Assembly: GCA_964630665.1 (NCBI GenBank)
Contig: CAZVVN010000037.1
Span: forward strand, 1-30,179
Direction: 5' to 3'
From: UBA9619 sp964630665
GTDB lineage: Bacteria; Pseudomonadota; Gammaproteobacteria; Arenicellales; UBA868
Length of the DNA: 30,179 nucleotides
The notes under the pieces were generated by a model that was given only the letters and a program-made list of their open reading frames with translations, had not been told where the DNA came from and made no database searches. Positions 16,235-24,129 of the stretch are shown piece by piece (the first letter of the stretch is position 1; each line of letters begins with the position of its first letter). The translations under genes were made by a program, and so were the position numbers.

Positions 16235-16313
16235 CTTGATTTGCTGGCGGACCACCGACAGAACGTGCCGGACTCCGCCGAAGGCTTTTCACTCTCCAGG
16301 TTTCAAACCCAGA

Positions 16314-18050
16314 ATGCGTCACGAGCTCCGCGACCTGTTGGCTGTTGCCGTTTCGGCACTGGCCGATGATGGGGTGATCCCGGTCGCCAGCGAAGTCGAT
16401 ATTCAGCTCGAGCGGACCCGCCAGCCGGAGCATGGGGATTTCGCCTGCAACGTCGCGATGGTCCTGGCGAAGGCGGCGCGAATGAAACCCCGTGACCTGG
16501 CAGCCCAGCTGCAGGCTCGACTGCCAGCCTCTGAACTGATCGACAAAACCGAGATTGCAGGACCTGGCTTTATTAATATTTTCCTGGCCCGAGAGGCTTA
16601 CTACCACCTGATCACTACGGTACGTCAGGCCGGTGCAGCTTACGGCAGGAGCGACGTCGGTGGTGGTCGGCCGATTATGGTTGAGTTCGTGTCGGCCAAT
16701 CCGACCGGACCGCTGCACGTTGGTCACGGCCGCGGGGCAGCTTACGGTGATGCGCTGGTCAGGGTGCTGCGAGCTGCCGGTTATGCGGCCGCCAGCGAGT
16801 ACTACATCAACGATGCGGGCCGCCAAATGGACATCCTGGCTGTCAGTGTCTGGCTGCGTTATCTGGAGCTGTGTGGAGAAGAGATCGACTTTCCTCCCAG
16901 CGCCTATCAGGGCGATTATGTTTTCGACATCGCTGCTACCCTGCATCGTGATCATGGTGCGGATTTTCAACAGCCGGCAGCCGATCTGATGGATTCACTG
17001 CCGGTCGACGCCGACCAGCTACTCGACACTCTGATCAGTCGAGCAAAAAATCAACTGGGTACGGATGGGTTTAATCAGCTCCACGCACTCGGAAACGACA
17101 CACTGGTGGACGATATTCGCAACGACCTGGTCCGGTTCGGGGTCCAGTTTGACCACTGGTTTTCGGAGAACCACCTGGTTGCCGATGGTGCTGTGGAGCG
17201 CGTCGTACAGACATTGAAGGACAGTCGACACATGTACCTGAAAGACGGGGCCTGGTGGCTGCGGACGACCGAATTCGGGGATGAAAAAGATCGTGTCGTG
17301 CTGCGGGCCAACGGCAATCACACTTATTTTGCGACCGACATCGCCTACCACCTGGACAAGTTCGAGCGAGGGTTCGAGCACGTAATCAATATCTGGGGTG
17401 CGGATCACCACGGATACATCAAGCGGGTCAAGGCCTCGCTCGCGGCTCTTGGTCGTGACCCGGACGCACTGACGGTGTTGCTCGTGCAGTTCGCGACGTT
17501 GTATCGCGGTGCCGAGAAGATTCCAATGTCCACGCGCAGCGGTCAGTTCGTGACCCTGCGGGAGCTGCGCCAGGAAGTCGGCGCAGATGCTGCCAGGTAT
17601 TTCTATGCCCTGCGCAAGCCAGAGCAGCACATGGACTTCGACCTGGATCTGGCGAGGTCGCAGTCCAGCGACAACCCGGTCTATTACATCCAGTACGCCC
17701 ATGCCCGGATCTGCAGTGTCTTCCGCCAGCTGGATGAAAAGGGAATCACCCCGGAGTTGGAAAGTGCTGATCACAGCCTGCTCAGCGAGGTGCGCGAATT
17801 GGATCTTCTGCGTGAACTCTCGCGTTACCCGGAAGTGGTGGAGACGGCGGCGCGCAGTTATGAACCACACCTGGTCGCGTACTATCTGCGCGACCTGGCC
17901 AACGATTTTCACACTTACTACAACGCCCATCCTTTTATCGCTGCCGACGAATCGTTGCGCAACGCCCGTTTGTCCCTGATTGCGGCCACCCGGGTAGTGC
18001 TCGCCAATGCGCTGGACCTTCTGGGTGTAAGTGCCCCGGAAAGTATGTAG
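16314..18050 (+). CDS. argS: Arginine--tRNA ligase
   Basis: Class I aminoacyl-tRNA synthetase charging tRNA-Arg. From the ATG at 16314 it has 578 residues, matching the E. coli enzyme. It shows the N-terminal Add1 domain (EHGDFACNVAMVLAKAA), the HIGH-like HVGH at residues 135-138 within SANPTGPLHVGHGRGAAYGD, the WGADHHGY stretch, a KMSKS equivalent reduced to IPMSTRSG, and the C-terminal DALR anticodon-binding domain ending in LLGVSAPESM. ArgRS commonly lacks the KMSKS lysine, so this is normal. The frame opens at a TTG at 16236 but the extra residues are not ArgRS-like. The SPOR-protein gene follows four bases after the stop. Confidence 0.97.
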   Translation: MRHELRDLLAVAVSALADDGVIPVASEVDIQLERTRQPEHGDFACNVAMVLAKAARMKPRDLAAQLQARLPASELIDKTEIAGPGFINIFLAREAYYHLITTVRQAGAAYGRSDVGGGRPIMVEFVSANPTGPLHVGHGRGAAYGDALVRVLRAAGYAAASEYYINDAGRQMDILAVSVWLRYLELCGEEIDFPPSAYQGDYVFDIAATLHRDHGADFQQPAADLMDSLPVDADQLLDTLISRAKNQLGTDGFNQLHALGNDTLVDDIRNDLVRFGVQFDHWFSENHLVADGAVERVVQTLKDSRHMYLKDGAWWLRTTEFGDEKDRVVLRANGNHTYFATDIAYHLDKFERGFEHVINIWGADHHGYIKRVKASLAALGRDPDALTVLLVQFATLYRGAEKIPMSTRSGQFVTLRELRQEVGADAARYFYALRKPEQHMDFDLDLARSQSSDNPVYYIQYAHARICSVFRQLDEKGITPELESADHSLLSEVRELDLLRELSRYPEVVETAARSYEPHLVAYYLRDLANDFHTYYNAHPFIAADESLRNARLSLIAATRVVLANALDLLGVSAPESM

Positions 18051-18054
18051 AAAC

Positions 18055-18666
18055 ATGATGGGTTCACGGCGCAGACAATCGGCGAACCGGCGCGGCCGGT
18101 CAATGTCCGGCTTTGTGATTTTGCTCGTGGGCATGGTGGTCGGTTCGGCGGCCACACTGCTGTACAACGGCATGCAAAGCGGCGATCCTGACCGCATCGG
18201 GTCAGGGCTCAAGCAGCTGGTGGCGGCCTCTCGCGAACAGGCAGCCAATCCGCAGCCGGCAGCCGCTGTCGCGGATTCCGAGGACCAGCCGGTGCGCACG
18301 AGTTTTGATTTCTATACCGTACTGCCAGAGATCGAACGTGTTATCCCGGAGGATGATCTGGCCGAGCCTGACTCTTCAGCCGCAACGCCGGCCGCACAGC
18401 CGGTTCAAACGGAGTCTTCTTCGGGCCACTACATGCTGCAGGTGGCGTCCTACAATCAGCAGTCCAAGGCGGACCGGATGAAGGCGCGGTTGGCTCTGGG
18501 TGGTTTCGAGCCGAGCATCCAGCGTGTCACGATCCAGGGCCAGGGACACTTTTACCGGGTCCAGGTGGGTCCGTTCAACACGGTGAAAGGCTTGGAAAAA
18601 GCCAACCGTCAACTGCGGGAAATGGGTCTGAAAGCTCTGTGGCTGAAGGTCTCCAAACGTCCATGA
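18055..18666 (+). CDS. SPOR-domain cell-division protein (FtsN-like)
   Basis: Single-pass inner-membrane protein with a short basic cytoplasmic N terminus, one span (GFVILLVGMVVGSAATLLY, about residues 19-37), a Pro/Ala-rich periplasmic linker, and a C-terminal SPOR domain (about residues 124-199: YMLQVASYNQQSKADRMKARL, then FYRVQVGPFNTVKGLEKANRQL). SPOR domains bind denuded septal glycan. Position right behind argS is common in gammaproteobacteria, where the protein is often annotated as FtsN-like. The start is ATG 18055 or 18058; GTG 18031 inside argS is less likely. I do not claim it is the functional FtsN, since several SPOR proteins usually coexist. Confidence 0.85.
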   Translation: MMGSRRRQSANRRGRSMSGFVILLVGMVVGSAATLLYNGMQSGDPDRIGSGLKQLVAASREQAANPQPAAAVADSEDQPVRTSFDFYTVLPEIERVIPEDDLAEPDSSAATPAAQPVQTESSSGHYMLQVASYNQQSKADRMKARLALGGFEPSIQRVTIQGQGHFYRVQVGPFNTVKGLEKANRQLREMGLKALWLKVSKRP

Positions 18667-18738
18667 CAGAATACGGGGTGACCAACCGCGGGATCTGAAG
18701 ATCTCGAATCGCGCTGAAGAGGTACCGTACTGGGTGAT

Positions 18739-18769
18739 TGCAGCGGTGTGGCTGCATTCTTTATTATTT
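18739..18769 (+). terminator. Hairpin plus T-rich tail after the argS operon (may instead be the ThDP-gene promoter)
   Basis: TGCAGC-GGTGTG-GCTGCA is a 6-bp stem with 6-base loop followed by TTCTTTATTATTT. This resembles an intrinsic terminator for argS-SPOR. The same tail contains TATTAT, usable as a -10 for the downstream ThDP gene, so the assignment is ambiguous. Confidence 0.4.
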
Positions 18770-18836
18770 GAACCATGCATCGCGTCTCTCCCGATCAACC
18801 GCACCGACCGCTGAACCTGTCAAGGAAAACCTTTCT

Positions 18837-20498
18837 ATGGCCCAGATGAGAAGCGGTGGCCATCTGCTGATCGAGGCCCTGCGTGCGCAGGGTACCGACC
18901 ATGTCTTCTGTGTGCCGGGGGAAAGTTTCCTGGTCGCATTGGACGGGCTTCACGGTGATCAGGCGATCCGCACCGTGGTCTGCCGCCAGGAAGGCGGCGC
19001 TGCCATGATGGCCGATGCCTACGGCAAGCTGACCCACCGCCCCGGAGTCTGTTTTGTCAGTCGCGGCCCCGGAGCGAGTAATGCCGCATCCGGCATCCAT
19101 ATCGCTGCCCAGGATTCGACACCACTGGTGATGATCGTCGGGCAGATCGCAAGCAAAACCATCGGCCGGGAGGCTTTCCAGGAGATCGACTATGCGGCGA
19201 TGTACGGCCACACTGCAAAGCGTGTTGAGCAGGTCGTCGATCCGGCACGCATTCCCGAAGTCGTGAGCCGGGCCTTTCACACCGCTGTCAACGGCCGCGC
19301 CGGGCCGGTAGTGATCGCCCTGCCCGAAGACATTCTTCGCCAGCAGACAGCTGCCGAGCCGCTGGCATCTTTTCATGCTGTGGAACCGGCACCAACAGCA
19401 GCCGCTATGGGTCGGTTTTCCGAGATGCTGCACCAGGCGTCGCGGCCGGTGATGATCGTCGGCGGGCGTGGTTGGACAACCCCGACCCGCGAAGGCCTGC
19501 AGCGGTTTGCCGCCGACTGGCAGTTGCCGGTCGTGGCCGGGTTTCGTTTCCAGGACTGTTTTGACAACGAACATGAACAGTATGTGGGCGAACTGGGTCT
19601 GGGAACCAACCCGGACCTGACTGCCGCGATCCAGGAGTCCGACCTTGTGATAGCCGTCGGTGTCCGGCTCGGCGAATTGACGACCGCCGGCTACAGCCTG
19701 ATCGATAGCCCGCAACCCCGCCAGCCGCTGGTTCATGTCTATCCAGGCATGGAGGAACTCGGTAGCGTCTATTATCCGGCACTGGCAGTGAATGCTTCGA
19801 CCGGCCAGTTTGCCGGGGCACTGAGTGCTGTGGGTCCAGCACCGGCCGATCGGCCCTGGTCTGAGTCCTCCAGGATTTTGCGCCAGGGCTACCTGGACTG
19901 GACCACGCCACTGCCAGGCCCAGCCGCGGTCAACCTGTCGGAGGTGGTCTGTATGCTGCGCGAAGCGTTGCCGGCTGATGCCATCATAGCCAATGGCGCC
20001 GGCAACTACACGGCCTGGGTGCACCGATTTCACCGTTACCGGGCACTGGGCAGCCAGCTGGCGCCGACCGCGGGCTCGATGGGTTATGGCTTACCGGCAG
20101 CCGTGACGGCCAAGCTGCTGTACCCGCAAAGAACGGTAGTCGTGTTCGCTGGCGACGGCTGCTTCCTGATGACGGGCCAGGAACTGGCCACTGCCGTGCA
20201 GTACCACCTCGCAATCGTGATCATCGTGGTCAACAACAATATGTTCGGCACTATCCGGATGCACCAGGAACGGCGCTTTCCCGGACATGTAATCGGTACC
20301 GAGCTGGTGAACCCGGATTTCTGTGCCCTGGCCCGCGCTTATGGCGCACATGCTGAGCGGGTCCAACAAACCGGAGAATTTCTGCCGGCGCTCGGCCGGG
20401 CACTGGCCGAGCCGCTTCCGGCTCTGATCGAGATCGCCCATGACCCGGACAGCATTTCCCCGACTCGTACCCTCGCCGGACTGCAAGCCGACGGTTGA
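18837..20498 (+). CDS. Acetolactate synthase-like thiamine-diphosphate-dependent enzyme
   Basis: A 553-residue three-domain ThDP enzyme of the IlvB/POX group. The PYR domain has the catalytic Glu52 in CRQEGGAAMMADAYGK and the FVSRGPGASNA motif; the middle domain holds GRGWTTP; the PP domain has the ThDP/Mg signature GDG near residue 439 with NNN about 28 residues later. The best overall resemblance is to acetolactate synthase large subunits, but no small regulatory subunit follows and substrate cannot be assigned; glyoxylate carboligase, sulfopyruvate decarboxylase-like or other 2-oxoacid chemistry is possible. AAGGA lies 10 bases before the ATG. It converges on lysJ with a 7-base gap, so it is a neighbour but not part of the LysW operon. 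Confidence 0.85.
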   Translation: MAQMRSGGHLLIEALRAQGTDHVFCVPGESFLVALDGLHGDQAIRTVVCRQEGGAAMMADAYGKLTHRPGVCFVSRGPGASNAASGIHIAAQDSTPLVMIVGQIASKTIGREAFQEIDYAAMYGHTAKRVEQVVDPARIPEVVSRAFHTAVNGRAGPVVIALPEDILRQQTAAEPLASFHAVEPAPTAAAMGRFSEMLHQASRPVMIVGGRGWTTPTREGLQRFAADWQLPVVAGFRFQDCFDNEHEQYVGELGLGTNPDLTAAIQESDLVIAVGVRLGELTTAGYSLIDSPQPRQPLVHVYPGMEELGSVYYPALAVNASTGQFAGALSAVGPAPADRPWSESSRILRQGYLDWTTPLPGPAAVNLSEVVCMLREALPADAIIANGAGNYTAWVHRFHRYRALGSQLAPTAGSMGYGLPAAVTAKLLYPQRTVVVFAGDGCFLMTGQELATAVQYHLAIVIIVVNNNMFGTIRMHQERRFPGHVIGTELVNPDFCALARAYGAHAERVQQTGEFLPALGRALAEPLPALIEIAHDPDSISPTRTLAGLQADG

Positions 20499-20505
20499 AG
20501 GCAGA

Positions 20506-21654
20506 TCAGTCTGACAGCACGTTGTGCAGGGCGTCGACCACCGTGTCCAGCTGCGATTCACTGATGACCAGTGGTGGCAGTAGGCGAATCACCGTAGGGC
20601 CAGCCGGCAGGGCCAGCACACGACGTTGCAGGAGAGCCTGCAGGTAGGGGGTGGCTTTTTCTTTCAGTTCGATTCCGATCATCAGGCCGATCTGCCGCAC
20701 GTCCCGGACCCGGGCGGGCAACTCGTCGGTGAAACGGCGTAGAAAGTAACCTCCCCTTTCGCCGGCCCTGGCGGCCAGGTCATGTTCCAGCAGAAAGTCG
20801 ATGGCCGCGAGCGCAGCGGCGCAGGCCAGCGGGTTGCCGCCAAAGGTCGAGCCGTGTACTCCGATGCCGGCTTCAACCCGATCAGAACACAGCACAGCAC
20901 CCATGGGTACACCACCGGCGATGCCTTTGGCCAGGCACAAGATGTCTGGTACGAGGTCGAACTGCTCACAGGAGAAGAAGGTGCCAGTCCGGCAAAAACC
21001 GGTCTGGACCTCGTCGATGATCAACAGCGCACCGCGCTCATCACAAAGGCGTCTGGCTGCTGCCAGGTAATCCGGGTCGGCAGGCCGGACGCCCCCCTCG
21101 CCCTGGACCGTCTCCAGCATCACTGCGGCCGTGTCTTCGCCGATCGCGCTGTCCAACTTGTCGATATTGTTGAGCGGTACAAAAGTACAGCCCGGCAGCA
21201 GTGGTTCGAAGGCGTCACGGTACTTGAAGGTTGCACTGAGCGAACCCAGCGTGCGGCCGTGAAAGCCGCGCATCGCTGTGACCATTCCGCTTCGGCCAGT
21301 CGTTTTGCGGGCCAGTTTGATCGCCGCTTCAGTGCTTTCTGAGCCGGAATTGCACAGGAATACCCGTTCCAGTCCATCCGGAGCAAGGTCGGCTAGTTTT
21401 TCCATCAACTGTCCGCGCTGGTCGTTGTAGAAAATTCCAGGACAGGTCACCAGGATCTTGGCCTGATGGGCAAGGGCCGCGGCAACAGCGGGGTTGGCAT
21501 GCCCGGCGCTGGCTACTCCCACCCCGGCAGCGCAGTCGAGATACTCGTTGCCCTGGTCATCCCACAGCCTGGCATCTTCGCCCCGAACGATACTGATCCC
21601 GCGCCGCGGGTAGACCTCCAGGGCGTGGCGCTCTTCGAGTTCTCGAGCGGTCAT
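20506..21654 (-). CDS. lysJ: [LysW]-semialdehyde/acetylornithine-type aminotransferase LysJ
   Basis: Class III PLP aminotransferase of the ArgD/LysJ group, 382 residues. In the LysW route it uses glutamate to aminate the carrier-bound semialdehyde, giving LysW-lysine or LysW-ornithine. Motifs are the PLP phosphate-binding CNSGSESTEAAIKLAR, FHGRTLGSLS, IIDEVQTGFCRTG with the pyridine-binding Asp214, and the Schiff-base Lys243 in CLAKGIAGGVPMGA. It is the last gene of the six-gene operon; its ATG overlaps the lysZ stop (ATGA). Alone it could equally be annotated argD; the operon with lysW is what argues for a carrier-bound substrate. Confidence 0.9.
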   Translation of the reverse strand: MTARELEERHALEVYPRRGISIVRGEDARLWDDQGNEYLDCAAGVGVASAGHANPAVAAALAHQAKILVTCPGIFYNDQRGQLMEKLADLAPDGLERVFLCNSGSESTEAAIKLARKTTGRSGMVTAMRGFHGRTLGSLSATFKYRDAFEPLLPGCTFVPLNNIDKLDSAIGEDTAAVMLETVQGEGGVRPADPDYLAAARRLCDERGALLIIDEVQTGFCRTGTFFSCEQFDLVPDILCLAKGIAGGVPMGAVLCSDRVEAGIGVHGSTFGGNPLACAAALAAIDFLLEHDLAARAGERGGYFLRRFTDELPARVRDVRQIGLMIGIELKEKATPYLQALLQRRVLALPAGPTVIRLLPPLVISESQLDTVVDALHNVLSD

Positions 21655-22442
21655 CGAATGATCGTCCCGCGACCTGCCAGTGCATCGCGCACCGGGTGGT
21701 CGACCCGCCCGTCAGCGATGACGACCTCCCCTGCACCGGTGTCAAAAAGCCGGCGCAGGGCCAGCATCTTGCGTTTCATACGACCCTCGACCTGCTGTTC
21801 GCGTTGTTGAAGTTCCGATCTTGTCATCTGATCCACCACACTGTCCGGGTCGTCCCGATTCTCGAGAAAGCCGGGCGCCTCGATCAACTGCACAATCCGC
21901 TCGGCGTGCAGCGCCTCCTGCAGAGTGTTCACAATATCATCGTTCTCCGAATTGATTGCGAAGCCCTGCTCATCGATGATCGGAATGCTGAGTACCGGCC
22001 GATATCCCTGGCTCAGCAACAGTTCCAGCAGCGCTGTGTTGACTGACCGGGGTTTACCCGAGAAATCGCGTTTCATGAGCGTTTTGCCGCCTTCCCGGAC
22101 CCGGATTCCGCGGTTGCGCTGGCCCAGGATCAACCGCCCATCGAGACCCGTGAGACCGACGGCATTAATGTCGTGGCGTTGGCACAACTCGACAAAACGC
22201 CGATTGCGCAAACCTGCATAGGCCATCATGATCAGATCGATGGCGCTTTCGTCCGAGTAGACACTGCTGTAGCCCGAGACGGATGTCAGCTCCTGTTTCT
22301 CAAGACCCAGCCTGGCGCCCAGGTCGTCGCGCAGCGCGTTGGCGCCCAGAACCACGAGATACTGCGTCTCAAGCCCGGCAAGATCTGCGACGATACCAGG
22401 TAGGTTGATTTGGTTACCACCCCCGATCTTGATGATGTACAT
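21651..22442 (-). CDS. lysZ: LysZ-like [LysW]-aminoadipate/glutamate kinase with altered motifs
   Basis: Amino-acid-kinase fold protein of 263 residues, the length of LysZ, expected to phosphorylate the side-chain carboxylate of the LysW-bound substrate. LysZ-like stretches are the N-terminal IIKIGGGNQIN, AVGLTGLDGRL, and the C-terminal EGRMKRKMLAL and ADGRVDHPVRDALAG. Two normally conserved places differ: where NAGK/LysZ have VHGG(G/S) this protein has VLGANAL, and the N-[AT]-D of the catalytic Asp region reads NSE. The lysine of MKRK is kept. The start is ATG 22442; an open frame extends to 22601 but overlaps the upstream gene and is not LysZ-like. It sits 16 bases after the amidotransferase-like gene and overlaps lysJ by ATGA. 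Confidence 0.82.
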   Translation of the reverse strand: MYIIKIGGGNQINLPGIVADLAGLETQYLVVLGANALRDDLGARLGLEKQELTSVSGYSSVYSDESAIDLIMMAYAGLRNRRFVELCQRHDINAVGLTGLDGRLILGQRNRGIRVREGGKTLMKRDFSGKPRSVNTALLELLLSQGYRPVLSIPIIDEQGFAINSENDDIVNTLQEALHAERIVQLIEAPGFLENRDDPDSVVDQMTRSELQQREQQVEGRMKRKMLALRRLFDTGAGEVVIADGRVDHPVRDALAGRGTIIR

Positions 22443-22458
22443 GAGCAGTGTCCGCGGT

Positions 22459-23094
22459 TCAGAGTGTCTGGATCGTCCGGTTGTCAATCGGCCGCCAGCC
22501 GGTTTCACCGGGATAAGGTTCGGAACAGACGATGTCCGCAGCGGCCTGCTGGCTGCGATACATCTGGAAGTATGCCGGGTTTTCGTTGTAAAGGGTTGCA
22601 AGCTCGGATGAATCGCGACTGGCGATGATCATGTTCATGGCTCGCACGTAGCGGGTCCGCTTCTCGATCACGGCCACGCCTCTCTCAAGTGCCGGCAGAC
22701 GACCGTCACGGTCGAACCGCTTGATGAAGTTGAAGATTTTCTCAGCACCGATCCGGCCGGCCTCTCGGATACGCACACCCTGCAGTTCGCCGTTGAAGAT
22801 GAACACCTGTTGGCCATCGAAAAACGGCATGTTGTTCTCCACCCGGATGCCCTCGTCGCGGAACGCACTGCGGGCATGGGCCACCAGCAAGGTCGTGGTA
22901 CTGAACCGTGACAGGTCGTCTTCCCAGACGGGTCGGATGTCACGGTAGACCTGCCAAAGGCCGTCTTCAAGCCAGGCGCAACCCCAACCGTGCCCCTGGT
23001 ACTCGGTGCTCGCCTGTGACAGGACAGCGAACCGGTCCAGGTGTGCGGTGATCTGGAACGGGTGCTCGGCGCGCACCCACAGTAGTCGACACAT
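22459..23094 (-). CDS. Stand-alone class II glutamine amidotransferase-fold protein (EgtC/Dug3/YafJ type)
   Basis: An N-terminal-nucleophile amidohydrolase of 211 residues. It starts MCRLLW, so Cys2 becomes the nucleophile after Met removal. GHGWGCAW, LLVAHARSAF and NMPFF...FNGELQG correspond to the glutamine-pocket motifs of GATase_4 proteins, and it ends with the SEPYPGETGW and final WRPIDNRTIQ type of strand found in YafJ-like proteins. There is no synthase domain, so it probably acts as a hydrolase rather than an ammonia donor. Family members EgtC and Dug3 act on gamma-glutamyl amide bonds. Its place between lysY and lysZ (gaps of 9 and 16 bases), in an operon without lysK, suggests that it releases the finished amino acid from the gamma-carboxyl of the LysW C-terminal Glu. 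That role is inference; ammonia supply or repair are alternatives. Confidence 0.85.
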   Translation of the reverse strand: MCRLLWVRAEHPFQITAHLDRFAVLSQASTEYQGHGWGCAWLEDGLWQVYRDIRPVWEDDLSRFSTTTLLVAHARSAFRDEGIRVENNMPFFDGQQVFIFNGELQGVRIREAGRIGAEKIFNFIKRFDRDGRLPALERGVAVIEKRTRYVRAMNMIIASRDSSELATLYNENPAYFQMYRSQQAAADIVCSEPYPGETGWRPIDNRTIQTL

Positions 23095-23103
23095 CAGGAC
23101 CGC

Positions 23104-24129
23104 TCAGACCGGGTGCAGGCCTGGAAACGCCAGCCCCGAGGTTTCGTGGAAACCGTGCATGATGTTCAAGCACTGCACGGCCTGGCCCGCAGCGCCCTTC
23201 ATCAGGTTGTCGATGGCGCTCATCACCACCAGGCGGTTGCTGGCGGTGTCGCGCTCAAAGCCGATGTCGCAGTAGTTGGTTCCGGCGAGCAGTTTTGGTT
23301 CCGGGTAACGGTGGATGCCGCTGCGTTCTTTGACGATCCGCACGAACGGTTCAGCGGCGTAGTCCTCGCGATAGATCTTCCACACCGCCTTCTCATCTAG
23401 GGGTTCGGTGAGAAAAACGTGGCAGGTTGCGAGGATGCCCCGCACCATCTCTATGGAGGTCGCTGAAAAGTGGATGGGCAGGTCGCCGAGTGACTGATGC
23501 ATCTCTCCCACATGCCGGTGGCCGGTGGGCCGGTAAGAGCGCACCACCCCACTGCGCTCCGGGTGATGACTGGCGTCGCTGGCGGCATTGCCACCTTCGC
23601 TGGACCCGGCCTTGACCTCGATCACGACAGACTCGACCAGCTCGCGACGGGTGAGTGGTCGCACGGCCAGCGTACTGGCGGTAGCGTTACAGCCAGCGCA
23701 AGCAACATGATCAGCCGTGCGGATGGCATCGCGGTGCAGTTCCGGCACGCCGTAGACAAAAGTACCCAGCAGTTCAGGTCGCGCGTGTTCGCTGCCGTAC
23801 CAGCGCTGGTAACTTTGGGCGCTGTTCATCCTGAAATCTGCACTGAGATCGATCAGTCGCGGCGCCAGTGCCTGGAAGTCATCGATGCTGCCCATGGTGC
23901 GGCCGTGCGGCAGGCACAGGAACAGCACGTCACAGGCCGCCAGTTCGCTGACGGCACAGAACTTAAGGCGTGTCACGCCGCGCAGGTTCGGGTGGGCATT
24001 GTGGACGAACTTGCCGGCAAAGCGCTCCGAGGTGACTTGCTCGACCTGGCACTCTGGGTGAAACAGCAGCAGCCGCAGCAGTTCGCCCCCTGTGTAGCCC
24101 GAGCCGCCGACGATGGCTACCCGGATCAC
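23104..24129 (-). CDS. lysY: [LysW]-acyl-phosphate reductase LysY (ArgC family)
   Basis: NADPH-dependent reductase of 341 residues that turns the carrier-bound acyl phosphate into a semialdehyde. The Rossmann motif VAIVGGSGYTGGELLRLL opens the protein. The catalytic Cys is in ACAGCNATAS, with GCNAT as in LysY-type enzymes rather than GCYPT of many ArgC. KAGSSEGGNAASDASHHPERSG and the YRPTGHRHVGEMHQ region match the family substrate loop, and the end has NLMKGAAGQAVQCLN. The start is GTG, overlapping the lysX stop as GTGA, which implies translational coupling. Without the lysW context it could be called argC. Confidence 0.92.
   Translation of the reverse strand: MIRVAIVGGSGYTGGELLRLLLFHPECQVEQVTSERFAGKFVHNAHPNLRGVTRLKFCAVSELAACDVLFLCLPHGRTMGSIDDFQALAPRLIDLSADFRMNSAQSYQRWYGSEHARPELLGTFVYGVPELHRDAIRTADHVACAGCNATASTLAVRPLTRRELVESVVIEVKAGSSEGGNAASDASHHPERSGVVRSYRPTGHRHVGEMHQSLGDLPIHFSATSIEMVRGILATCHVFLTEPLDEKAVWKIYREDYAAEPFVRIVKERSGIHRYPEPKLLAGTNYCDIGFERDTASNRLVVMSAIDNLMKGAAGQAVQCLNIMHGFHETSGLAFPGLHPV

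Noticed and set aside
15448..16239. Plus-strand open frame of 263 codons opposite nudC
   Set aside because: It mirrors nudC codons; no motif, no ribosome site, and the NudC signatures on the other strand are unmistakable.
17019..18299. Long minus-strand open frame (426 codons) opposite argS
   Set aside because: It lies antisense to a gene with complete ArgRS motifs, has no recognisable domain or ribosome site, and is typical of shadow frames in GC-rich DNA.
18795..20033. Long minus-strand open frame (412 codons) opposite the ThDP gene
   Set aside because: Antisense to a clear ThDP enzyme with intact motifs; its translation is rich in Arg/Gly/His/Gln with no family pattern.
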